64,000 bases of DNA, taken from assembly GCA_017482355.1 (NCBI GenBank), contig JAFUNJ010000004.1, positions 1 to 64,000 of the forward strand. Reading direction: 5' to 3'. Below the pieces are notes generated by a model, which saw only the letters and a list, made by a program, of their open reading frames with translations, was not told the origin of the DNA and ran no database searches. Within the stretch, counting starts at the first letter, position 1; each line of letters starts with the position of its first letter. This document shows positions 16,291 to 23,896 of the stretch, piece by piece. The DNA comes from Clostridia bacterium. Its GTDB lineage: Bacteria; Bacillota; Clostridia; Oscillospirales; CAG-272. Made by a program: the position numbers and the translations under genes.

Positions 16291-17016
16291 TCATTTGCGC
16301 GATTTGACTATTGAGATGACCGTAGCGATCACAAACGCCGCCGAACATTCCGTTTCGGTAAAAGAATAGGGCGCGACTACGGTAAGGACAGCCGAGCTTG
16401 CGCCGTAGATCCTCTCGCCGTAAAGAGAGACCGACATTTCACCGTCCGAAAATGCTACTGCGATCGGCGGCTCACGCAGCTCCGTCATCTTTATATCAAG
16501 GTCTTCTATCGCGCGTCCAAACGCGAAAAATGCCTCTTTTGCGTCTATTATGCCGTCGCCGTCAAGCTCTCTCTTTACTGTGTCCTCCGAAAAGGCGAGC
16601 GTTGCCGAAAGTGATGCAACTCTACAAAATGACGAAGCAGTCATTTCGCCCTTCGGGAAAAGCTTTTGCGAAAGATTTGACAAAATTTCGGGCAGGTCGT
16701 TCCCCGAAACCGCAAGGTCGAAAACGTCGTTCGGTATATTTCCGATATTTTCGAGCATTGGGAGATACATAAATACAAGGCAGTCATACGGGCGATAAAC
16801 GAGCGCCGACCCTCTTTGCGTTTTGACCGTGACAGCCGAATTTTCAGCCAAAGACAAAACGCGCTCCTTTGTTTTCTTAGTCAGGCACGATAGCGGCAAA
16901 ACGCGCGAAAGCGATCTTACTCTCTTTGCTTCCGAATTGCGTGTGACCGTATTGCCGTCCGCTATTATTATCGGAAAGGAATACTTTTCCGCTTCTCTCA
17001 ATATTGCTTTAATCAT
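16291..17016 (-). CDS. Unknown protein, 241 residues
   Basis: I do not recognise this protein. It is soluble in appearance, except for a hydrophobic last 20 residues (SAAFVIATVISIVKSRK). The N-terminal part reads like a small sensor domain (FPIIIADGNTVTRNSEAKRV), and the middle (SQKLFPKGEMTASSFCRVASLSATL) is helical. The arrangement is faintly reminiscent of a degenerate histidine kinase lacking the His box, but no catalytic motif is present and I do not claim it. It has a good sigma-A promoter at 17040 and is followed by the deacetylase in the same direction. Confidence 0.6.
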   Translation of the reverse strand: MIKAILREAEKYSFPIIIADGNTVTRNSEAKRVRSLSRVLPLSCLTKKTKERVLSLAENSAVTVKTQRGSALVYRPYDCLVFMYLPMLENIGNIPNDVFDLAVSGNDLPEILSNLSQKLFPKGEMTASSFCRVASLSATLAFSEDTVKRELDGDGIIDAKEAFFAFGRAIEDLDIKMTELREPPIAVAFSDGEMSVSLYGERIYGASSAVLTVVAPYSFTETECSAAFVIATVISIVKSRK

Positions 17017-17039
17017 CGTCTGACTCCAATATTTTTTTC

Positions 17040-17068
17040 ATTATATCACAGAACGGCAAGAAAATCAA
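17040..17068 (-). promoter_or_regulatory. Sigma-A promoter of the gene at 16291
   Basis: On the minus strand TTGATT (17063-17068) and TATAAT (17040-17045) are 17 bp apart, about 24 bp before the start codon. Confidence 0.75.
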
Positions 17069-17124
17069 CTCCGCATAAATTCGGCTTGTTTTTCATAGGT
17101 ATTGAAAAAAAGGAGACGTTAATT

Positions 17125-18159
17125 ATGAATCTGAGACGAAAGCTTACCGCCATAGCACTTATAGTGCTTTGCATATTTACTGTAACCGTTCCGCTGGTAT
17201 CCGTCGCTACTGCTACTGAGTCGGAGAAAGAACTTTTTATTCCCCCCGAAACGAGCGAGCCGATCGGCTCGGAAACTTATCCGACCGTCGAAACCGAGCC
17301 GTCAACGACCGATCCCGCCCCCGAAAATCCGACCGACCGATTGCTCGTTTATCTGTCCAAAGAGGACAAGACGGTCGAAATGTCGCTCGAGGATTACATA
17401 GTCTGCGTCGTTGCCGCCGAAATGCCCTACACATTCCACACCGAGGCACTGAAGGCACAGGCAGTCGCGGCACGTTCCTACTGCCTCAACAAGCTCGGAA
17501 GCGGCTCGCACAAGGACGGTGCCGACGTCTGTACCGATTATTCCCACTGTCAGTCCTACGTCTCGCAAGACGAGCTTATTGCCCGTTACGGAAAGACGAC
17601 GACCGAAAGCATAATGACGAAGGTCAAAAATGCCGTCAAGGAAACTGCGGGGCAGATAATAACCTGGGACGGCAAGCCGGCGCTTGCAGTTTTCCATTCA
17701 AGTTCTTACAAGTTGACAGAGTCGTCGAAAAACATCTGGGGCGGTAACGTGCCGTATCTCAGCTCCGTAAGCACGCCCGAAAGCGACCGTATTTCTACTG
17801 TAACTCTTACCGACAGCGACATTGCCACTCTTTTCGCCTCCGACAGCGCAGTGAAGGTCAATTCGGGAGGTAAAAAGGGTATTTATATCACCGAGACCGA
17901 CAGCGGCAGGGCAGATTATATTTGCCTATCCGGGCTCGCCGTCAAGGCGAAGCTCCTGCGCAGTCAATTCGGATTTAAGTCAACGTATTTTGAATTTGAG
18001 GAGATCGACGGCGGCTGGCGCTTTACCGTCCACGGCTACGGTCACGGCGTCGGAATGAGCCAGTACGGCGCAAACGAAATGGCAAAAAACGGAGCGACGT
18101 ATGATGAGATACTTTTGCATTACTACACGGGGGTAATAATCGAAAGCATAGCGTCTTAG
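17125..18159 (+). CDS. spoIID: SpoIID/LytB-domain protein (stage II sporulation protein D type)
   Basis: SpoIID is a lytic transglycosylase that, with SpoIIP and SpoIIM, thins septal peptidoglycan during engulfment. The 344-residue protein has an N-terminal membrane or signal segment (LTAIALIVLCIFTVTVPLVS), a Thr/Pro/Glu-rich linker to about residue 68, and then the SpoIID domain. Key parts are MSLEDYIVCVVAAEMP with the catalytic Glu, ALKAQAVAARSY, and the C-terminal GYGHGVGMSQYGANEMA. The start at 17125 follows AAGGAGA. A CATAGGTAT about 30 bp upstream hints at a sigma-E type -10, without strong support. The long linker suggests it could also be a vegetative LytB-like paralogue. Confidence 0.85.
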   Translation: MNLRRKLTAIALIVLCIFTVTVPLVSVATATESEKELFIPPETSEPIGSETYPTVETEPSTTDPAPENPTDRLLVYLSKEDKTVEMSLEDYIVCVVAAEMPYTFHTEALKAQAVAARSYCLNKLGSGSHKDGADVCTDYSHCQSYVSQDELIARYGKTTTESIMTKVKNAVKETAGQIITWDGKPALAVFHSSSYKLTESSKNIWGGNVPYLSSVSTPESDRISTVTLTDSDIATLFASDSAVKVNSGGKKGIYITETDSGRADYICLSGLAVKAKLLRSQFGFKSTYFEFEEIDGGWRFTVHGYGHGVGMSQYGANEMAKNGATYDEILLHYYTGVIIESIAS

Positions 18160-18171
18160 GAGCACGACAAC

Positions 18172-18290
18172 GCCTCCCTTGTGCAAAGGGAGGTGTCGAG
18201 CAACGCGAGACGGAGGGATTGTAATTTCTCTCGATTGCTGCAACAACCCCTCAGGCGCATTCGCGCCAGCTTCCCATACACAGGGGAGCC
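18172..18290. repeat. Family A intergenic inverted repeat, degraded copy
   Basis: The left end GCCTCCCTTGTGCAAAGGGA matches the family well. The right end is altered to CCCATACACAGGGGAGCC, and the core is diverged (GACGGAGGGATTG retained). It fills part of the 340-bp gap before spo0A. Confidence 0.65.
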
Positions 18291-18427
18291 CTCTATTTGC
18301 CATTCGTCCCCGAAATTGCTTTTTCCACATTCTAAAACTCCATTTTTCGACCTTATTTTACAGGGCTTTGTGCAATTTGGTAAATTTTTCCATACAAACT
18401 TTGGCGAATTTTTTGAATTTCCATATA

Positions 18428-18456
18428 TTGCATTATTTGGTAATTTATGGTATGAT
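18428..18456 (+). promoter_or_regulatory. Sigma-A-type promoter of spo0A
   Basis: TTGCAT (18428-18433) and TATGAT (18451-18456) are spaced by 17 bp, 43 bp before the start codon, in a very AT-rich stretch. Sigma-H elements were not evident. Confidence 0.6.
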
Positions 18457-18499
18457 TATTTTGTAAATCAAATATCAAAATTACGGAGAGTGACAAATA

Positions 18500-19267
18500 A
18501 TGGAACAAAGCATCAAAATACTTATTGCAGACGAAAACAGTGATTTCAGAAGGAGCTGCCGTTCAAATCTGATCGGGCTCGGCTACAAGCGAATAGAGGA
18601 GGCGTCAAACGGCGAGGACGCGCTCTACAAGATCGACAAATTTCATCCCGACGTGGTGCTGACCGACGTGTGGCTCTCGAAGCTCGACTGCACGCAGGTC
18701 ATTCGCGGTACGTCGCTTCTCGATTTCGGAGCAGATACCGCGCCGTCGTTCATCGTTTATTCTGTCGTCAACAACGGAACGATGTTCGCCGAGGCGACCG
18801 AGGCAGGTGCCGATTACTGCATGCTCCGCCCCTTTGATTACAAGCAGCTAAACGAGCGTATTCAGCGCATTTCTTCCTCGCGCAGAAAGCCCGGCACTGT
18901 TCACCGTCAGGACGTTGACATTGAGACGCAGGTCACAAAGGTGATCCATCAGATCGGCGTTCCTGCACACATAAAGGGCTATCAGTACCTCCGTACCGCC
19001 ATCATGATGACCGTCGAGGATTCAGATATTATAAATTCCGTGACGAAGATACTTTATCCGTCGGTCGCAAAGAAATACAGTACGACCTCCTCGCGCGTCG
19101 AGCGTGCGATCCGTCACGCTATCGAGGTCGCCTGGGATCGCGGTGACGTAGAAACGCTCAATTCATATTTCGGTTATACCATTCAGAACAACCGCGGAAA
19201 GCCGACAAACAGCGAATTTATCGCTATGATCGCCGATAATCTCAGGTTGTCAAATAAGCTTTCGTAA
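18500..19267 (+). CDS. spo0A: Sporulation transcription factor Spo0A
   Basis: Spo0A is the response regulator that commits Clostridia and Bacilli to sporulation. The 255-residue product has a receiver domain (about 1-120) with acidic pocket Asp11/Glu12 and phospho-acceptor Asp56 in VVLTDVWL. The C-terminal effector domain carries [40 protein letters not shown] (recognition helix) and [13 protein letters not shown]. The receiver is atypical: the conserved Lys after beta 5 is Arg110 (MLRPFD), and the usual MP after the phospho-acceptor strand is absent. The effector domain is fully conserved, so the identity is firm. It is monocistronic, with GGAG before the ATG and a terminator behind. Confidence 0.95.
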   Translation: MEQSIKILIADENSDFRRSCRSNLIGLGYKRIEEASNGEDALYKIDKFHPDVVLTDVWLSKLDCTQVIRGTSLLDFGADTAPSFIVYSVVNNGTMFAEATEAGADYCMLRPFDYKQLNERIQRISSSRRKPGTVHRQDVDIETQVTKVIHQIGVPAHIKGYQYLRTAIMMTVEDSDIINSVTKILYPSVAKKYSTTSSRVERAIRHAIEVAWDRGDVETLNSYFGYTIQNNRGKPTNSEFIAMIADNLRLSNKLS

Positions 19268-19269
19268 CA

Positions 19270-19306
19270 GAAAAAGCAAGGGCAAATTGCTCTTGCTTTT
19301 TATTTT
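19270..19306 (+). terminator. Terminator of spo0A
   Basis: The stem AAAAGCAAG/CTTGCTTTT is followed by TATTTTG, directly after the stop codon. Confidence 0.8.
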
Positions 19307-19309
19307 GAA

Positions 19310-19486
19310 ACGGCGGCGTTGCCGCCTACACCTATCCACCGCAGACGCAGCGTCTGCGTTCCCCCTGCCTCGCTGCGGCTCGGTCACGCGTAGAAATTGC
19401 AACGCAATTTCTACTTGGCTCATGACTGCCACCGGCAGTCATTCACTACCGCGTCGCCGCTTCGCTACCCAAGGGGAAGGCGAGAG
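19310..19486. repeat. Composite repeat with family F unit, copy 1
   Basis: Within it, 19371-19480 is almost identical to 34071-34180, with three differences in 110 bases by my reading. The unit contains the hairpins GTAGAAATTGC/GCAATTTCTAC and GACTGCC/GGCAGTC and ends AAGGGGAAGG, like family B. A GCAGACGCAGCGTCTGC hairpin precedes it. It occupies most of the 396-bp gap before cdaA, and no gene is supported there. Confidence 0.75.
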
Positions 19487-19538
19487 AACGTCGCGTACAT
19501 TCGTAATATAAATATTTTATTTTTATTATAAATAATAA

Positions 19539-19567
19539 TTGCATTATCATTTCTTTTATGATACAAT
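19539..19567 (+). promoter_or_regulatory. Sigma-A promoter of cdaA-cdaR
   Basis: TTGCAT (19539-19544) and TACAAT (19562-19567) are 17 bp apart, giving a leader of about 90 nt before cdaA. Confidence 0.6.
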
Positions 19568-19663
19568 AAAAAATGGAGTATAATAATCTGATTTTCAGCG
19601 GACGGTCAAAGCGGTCGGTTCGAGAGATAAATTTCAATTTTTCTGAAGAAGGTGGACACAACA

Positions 19664-20554
19664 ATGGGCGTATTTTCCTGGGAGGCATTCAAATATCAGC
19701 TCTTGAATATGAATATTCTTGACGTTATAGACATATTGCTCATCGCCATAATGATGTACTTCGTCTATGCCTTTATCCGCGACAGACGCGCAGGAAAGCT
19801 TGCCGTCGGTGTAGCGGTGCTTATTGCCATAATGCTTTTCGGAAGCTTGATCGGACTTCGCGCAGTGTCGTTCCTTATGACAAACCTTTTCCAGGTCGGA
19901 TTTGTCGCGCTCGTTATCGTCTTCCAGCCCGAGCTTCGCGCCGCGCTTGAAAAGATGGGCGGCGAACGCTTCAAGGGATTTATTCCAAAGTCCGAAAACA
20001 AGGATCAGAACGATGGCGTTGCCGCAAGCATCAGCGAAATATCGACTGCCGTCTCTCAGCTCGGACGCTCGCGTACCGGCGCACTTATCGTTATCGAGCG
20101 CACGACAAAGCTCGGTGACATCACAAAGAGCGGCGTTACAGTAAATGCCGACGTTTCGTCCTTCGTCCTACGCAACATATTCTACGAGGGCGCACCTTTA
20201 CACGACGGTGCCGTCATAATCCGCGACTGGCGTATAGATTCCGCCGGTTGCTTCCTCCCCCTCTCGTCAAACGATGAGATAATCAAAGACCTCGGAACCC
20301 GTCACCGCGCAGGAATCGGTATCAGCGAGGAGAGCGACGCAGTCGTCATCATCGTATCCGAGGAAACGGGTACCGTTTCGATCGCCATGAACGGACAGCT
20401 CAAGCGCGGTTATACTCATAATTCGCTCAAGAAAGAGCTTGAGGAGCTGTTCCTTTCAGAAAACGAAAAGGCAAAGACGGTAGTTCCTAAGATATTTACC
20501 CACAAAAAGGATAAGAATAACGGCAAAAAGGAGGGCGAAGACAATGGAAAATGA
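19664..20554 (+). CDS. cdaA: Diadenylate cyclase CdaA
   Basis: CdaA condenses two ATP into cyclic di-AMP, the signal for potassium and osmolyte balance. The 296-residue protein has three N-terminal membrane helices (from about residue 15 to 85) and a DAC domain. The catalytic DGA is in GAPLHDGAVII and the ATP-binding motif in GTRHRAGIG. A Lys/Glu-rich tail ends the protein. I prefer the ATG at 19664, which has AAGGTGG at proper distance, over the in-frame GTG at 19652 that lies within it. It overlaps the regulator gene cdaR by 11 bases. The c-di-AMP receptor gene darA is at 4998. Confidence 0.95.
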   Translation: MGVFSWEAFKYQLLNMNILDVIDILLIAIMMYFVYAFIRDRRAGKLAVGVAVLIAIMLFGSLIGLRAVSFLMTNLFQVGFVALVIVFQPELRAALEKMGGERFKGFIPKSENKDQNDGVAASISEISTAVSQLGRSRTGALIVIERTTKLGDITKSGVTVNADVSSFVLRNIFYEGAPLHDGAVIIRDWRIDSAGCFLPLSSNDEIIKDLGTRHRAGIGISEESDAVVIIVSEETGTVSIAMNGQLKRGYTHNSLKKELEELFLSENEKAKTVVPKIFTHKKDKNNGKKEGEDNGK

Positions 20555-21779
20555 AGTTAAGAACGACGTTCGCCCCGAGATAGAGCAGACAGAAGGTAAT
20601 CTTACCGTCAAGAAAAACAAGACTATCGACTTTTTGGCAAAGGTGATCTGCCTGCTTCTCGCGTTTTTCCTATGGTACTACGCAGTCAGCATTGATACTG
20701 TTATTTACGAGGAGGAATTTTTCGAGATCCCCGTCGAGATCGTTAACAACGGCGACTACTCCGTCCTTTCTGGCGACGGTATAACCGTTGACGTGACCCT
20801 CTCCGGAAACAGAGCCACAGTAAGAAAGATAAAAAATTCCGAAATACGCGCATACGTTGACGTTTCAAACGTAACCGAAGCGGGAGAAAAGCTTTTTAAT
20901 ATCCATTTCGAGCTTCCAAACGGCGTAAAGCTCGAAAAATCGAGCATCGAATCAGTCAACGTTCACCTTGACAACAAGGTATCAAAGACCGTTTCGGTCG
21001 AGGCGAAGGCATTTAACTACTCAAGCGAGTACGACCTCGTAATAAGTGAGCTCGACGACATCGAAATAATAGGACCCGAGCAGATCGTAAGCAAGATCGT
21101 CCGCGCCGAGCTTCCCGTTGACCTCAAAAACGAGACGATCACGAGCGGACTAAAATACAGCGGAAAGCTTATCCTTATCGGTGAGGATGGAATGCAAATT
21201 TCCGAAGCAGACCGCCGCAACGTCCGGCTTAAATCCGATACCGCCTCCGTTACAGTATCTCTATACGGAAACGCAGTGGCGTCGATCGAGGTAGTTTTCA
21301 AGCACAGTATTCAGAAGTCAGAAAATGCTGATATAAAGCCCGACCGCCGTGTCCTAAACGTTTACGGTGAAATCGACACTGTCGAAAACATGTCCGTTAA
21401 ATGCGTGATCGACGAAAAGACACTCAAAAGCGGTGGTCGCGTAAACTGCGTTGTCAGTCTTCCTAACGGTGTCAAGAACCTCGATAACGTAACTTCGATA
21501 GGCGTGACCGTGACCTTAAAGAACTTTGCAGAAAAGGAGATCACAGTTCCCGTTCGCGATTCAAACGGAACGGAAATTGCGAGAATCAGGGCAAAATTCC
21601 GCGGTGAAGAATCCGTTATGAAATCCCTCGTTGCCTCGAAAATAAAGGCGACAGTCAATATACCGGAGGGTGAAAGCTCGGGAATCGTTGAATTTGAATT
21701 TCTCGATGAATTTTCGGGCAAGGTCTACGAGATATATTCCGAGGGCTCGCCCTATACCGTATCGGTAAAGGCCAACTAA
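20544..21779 (+). CDS. cdaR: YbbR-domain regulator CdaR
   Basis: CdaR binds the cyclase CdaA at the membrane and modulates c-di-AMP output. The 411-residue protein has one membrane helix near residues 32-50 (FLAKVICLLLAFFLWYYAVS), which is the classic YbbR start. Outside follow about four YbbR repeats, each with the pattern hydrophobic strand, PVDL or VDV, and a closing VTVSL-type strand. The glmM gene that often completes the cdaA-cdaR-glmM operon is not downstream here; a repeat-filled gap and an FAD enzyme follow instead. Confidence 0.9.
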   Translation: MENEVKNDVRPEIEQTEGNLTVKKNKTIDFLAKVICLLLAFFLWYYAVSIDTVIYEEEFFEIPVEIVNNGDYSVLSGDGITVDVTLSGNRATVRKIKNSEIRAYVDVSNVTEAGEKLFNIHFELPNGVKLEKSSIESVNVHLDNKVSKTVSVEAKAFNYSSEYDLVISELDDIEIIGPEQIVSKIVRAELPVDLKNETITSGLKYSGKLILIGEDGMQISEADRRNVRLKSDTASVTVSLYGNAVASIEVVFKHSIQKSENADIKPDRRVLNVYGEIDTVENMSVKCVIDEKTLKSGGRVNCVVSLPNGVKNLDNVTSIGVTVTLKNFAEKEITVPVRDSNGTEIARIRAKFRGEESVMKSLVASKIKATVNIPEGESSGIVEFEFLDEFSGKVYEIYSEGSPYTVSVKAN

Positions 21780-21869
21780 ACGTGGATAATAAAGCGCACC
21801 GCAGAAAACGGTCAAGCGCTCCGCCGCTCCCACGTTCACTCTATTGAAAAACGCCAAAGCACTTTACCG

Positions 21870-22013
21870 CGTTTTTGGTAGGGGAGGGGCTTGCTCCTCC
21901 CGTGTGGAAACGATGTTACATCCCTTTGACACACGGTTGCTTCGCAACCTACACCTCATCCACCGCAGACGCAGCGTCTGCGATCCCCCCCTTCCCAAGG
22001 GGAAGGCAAGAAA
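21870..22013. repeat. Short repeat units in the cdaR downstream gap
   Basis: GGTAGGGGAGGGGCTTGCTC followed by CTCCCGTG recurs at 34204 and 63068. Next come GGTTGCTTCGCAACC, CCTCATCCACCGCAGACGC and CCTTCCCAAGGGGAAGGC, which belong to families B and F. No gene is supported in the 266-bp gap. Confidence 0.6.
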
Positions 22014-22045
22014 ACGTCTCTAAAACTTTTCATAAAAGGTCATAA

Positions 22046-23626
22046 ATGAAAATAATTATACGTAACATCCGTACACCGATCTCGGTAACGGAAAACGAGG
22101 TAATGGAGCAGGCCTGTTCTCGGCTTGCTCCGTTCACGCTCAAAGAGGATATTGTAAATAAGCATATTTTCCGCCGTTCGGTAGACACAAGACGCAGGGA
22201 GATAACCTTCGTTTGGTCGGTCACGGTGGAGGTCACCCGTTCCCTTTCGGAAAATGAGCTTTCACGCATCGACGCCGTAGAGCTACTCGAGAGCGATCCG
22301 CTTGACGGTATTATAGAGGGTGACGAAGTTATGACCGAGCGGCCCGTCGTCGTCGGCTTCGGTCCCTGCGGAATGTTTGCCGCCCTTATGCTCGCCGAAT
22401 CGGGCTACAGACCGATCGTCATCGAGCGCGGTGACAACGTGCTTTCACGTACTCAAAAGGTCGGAAGATTCTTCCGCGACGGTATTCTTGACACCGAATC
22501 CAATATTCAGTTCGGCGCAGGCGGCGCAGGCACCTTCTCCGACGGCAAGCTCGTCACGAGAATAAACGACGCGCGTGTCGGCTACGTTCTTTCCCGTCTC
22601 TATTCCTTCGGTGCGCCGAAGGAGGTGCTTCTCCATGCGAAGCCACACATCGGTACCGACAAGCTTCTCGGCGTAGTAAACAATATCGCCGCACACGTAA
22701 CGGAACTAGGCGGTGAAATAAGATATAATACCCGTCTTGACGAAATAATTATAAAAAACGGACGCGCGACTGCCGTCAGAACTCAGAACGGCGAGATCCC
22801 ATGCTCGACTGTTATTCTCGCTATCGGTCACAGTGCGCGTGATACCTATTATTACCTTAAAAACGTCGGCTTCAAGCTTATGCCGAAGCCGTTTTCGGTC
22901 GGTGTCCGAATCGAACATTTACGAGAGGATATTGACCGCGCGATATACGGAAAATACGCAGGCGACCCACGACTTGGCTCTGCCGAATATGCGCTCTCGA
23001 AGCGCGTCGGCGAGGACTGCGTTTATTCCTTCTGTATGTGTCCGGGCGGCGAGGTCGTTGCCGCCGCGTCGGAGGAGGGAGGCGTCGTTACGAACGGCAT
23101 GTCGCGCTACAAGCGTGACGGAGTAAATTCAAACGCCGCGCTTGCAGTTAACGTCATGCCCGACGGTGATCCGATAGAATTTCAGCGTCAGCTCGAAAGA
23201 GCCGCCTTCAAGCTTGGCGGAAGCGATTATTCCGCGCCGATAATGACCGCCGGAGATTTTCTCCATAAGACAAGCGGTCGCGCGCCGAGCCGTGTGACCC
23301 CGACCTACCGCAAGGGAAAGGTCAAGGAAGCTGACTTACGCAAGCTGTTTCCCGAGCGCATTTCTTCGATGCTCGAGCTTGGAATACGCGATTTCGATCA
23401 CAAAATTAAGGGCTTTTCAAGCCCGTCTGCAATCCTCACAGGCGTTGAGAGCCGTACCTCGGCTCCCCTCAGGATCATGAGAAACGAATCCCTTCTTGCC
23501 GAGGGCTTTGACAATATTTATCCCTGCGGCGAGGGCGCCGGATATGCAGGCGGAATCACCTCTGCCGCCGTTGACGGCATCAAAGTCGCAGAGGAGATAA
23601 TTAAGAGATATAAGAGATTTGAGTGA
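22046..23626 (+). CDS. FAD-dependent oxidoreductase of the COG2509 type
   Basis: This 526-residue protein has a small N-terminal alpha/beta region (1-95) and then a Rossmann FAD-binding motif VVVGFGPCGMFAAL near residue 107, followed by VIERG. Family landmarks are SNIQFGAGGAGTFSDGKL, VILAIGHSARDTY, PKPFSVGVRIEH and the C-terminal IYPCGEGAGYAGGI, which contacts FAD. Enzymes of this group are widespread in Clostridia and are annotated only as uncharacterised FAD-dependent dehydrogenases. No partner is suggested by the neighbours. The ribosome site is weak (AAAAGGT). Confidence 0.88.
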   Translation: MKIIIRNIRTPISVTENEVMEQACSRLAPFTLKEDIVNKHIFRRSVDTRRREITFVWSVTVEVTRSLSENELSRIDAVELLESDPLDGIIEGDEVMTERPVVVGFGPCGMFAALMLAESGYRPIVIERGDNVLSRTQKVGRFFRDGILDTESNIQFGAGGAGTFSDGKLVTRINDARVGYVLSRLYSFGAPKEVLLHAKPHIGTDKLLGVVNNIAAHVTELGGEIRYNTRLDEIIIKNGRATAVRTQNGEIPCSTVILAIGHSARDTYYYLKNVGFKLMPKPFSVGVRIEHLREDIDRAIYGKYAGDPRLGSAEYALSKRVGEDCVYSFCMCPGGEVVAAASEEGGVVTNGMSRYKRDGVNSNAALAVNVMPDGDPIEFQRQLERAAFKLGGSDYSAPIMTAGDFLHKTSGRAPSRVTPTYRKGKVKEADLRKLFPERISSMLELGIRDFDHKIKGFSSPSAILTGVESRTSAPLRIMRNESLLAEGFDNIYPCGEGAGYAGGITSAAVDGIKVAEEIIKRYKRFE

Positions 23627-23680
23627 AAATTCACCGCGCTCACTCTGTTCACAACATAAAGCAAAGATGAAACGCTGTCT

Positions 23681-23843
23681 TGCCTTCCCCTCAGGGGAAG
23701 GTGGCTGAGAGAGGCGTAGCCGAACGAAGTCGGATGAGGTGTTCGGGTGTGATGTTACTTTGTTTTTTATAACGGATGCTGCGCATCCTACACCTCATCC
23801 GTCATTTGCTGCGCAAATGACACCTTCCCCTGAGGGGAAGGCA
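23681..23843. repeat. Family B intergenic inverted repeat, complete copy
   Basis: The ends TGCCTTCCCCTCAGGGGAAG and CTTCCCCTGAGGGGAAGGCA are themselves palindromic. Inside, CGGATGAGGTGT is matched by ACACCTCATCCG in inverse order. This is the best preserved family B unit of the window, about 163 bp, between the FAD enzyme and recJ. Confidence 0.85.
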
Positions 23844-23896
23844 AGACTGCGTTCAATCTGATTTTTATAATAATAACACACGAAAGGAGGTCCGTT

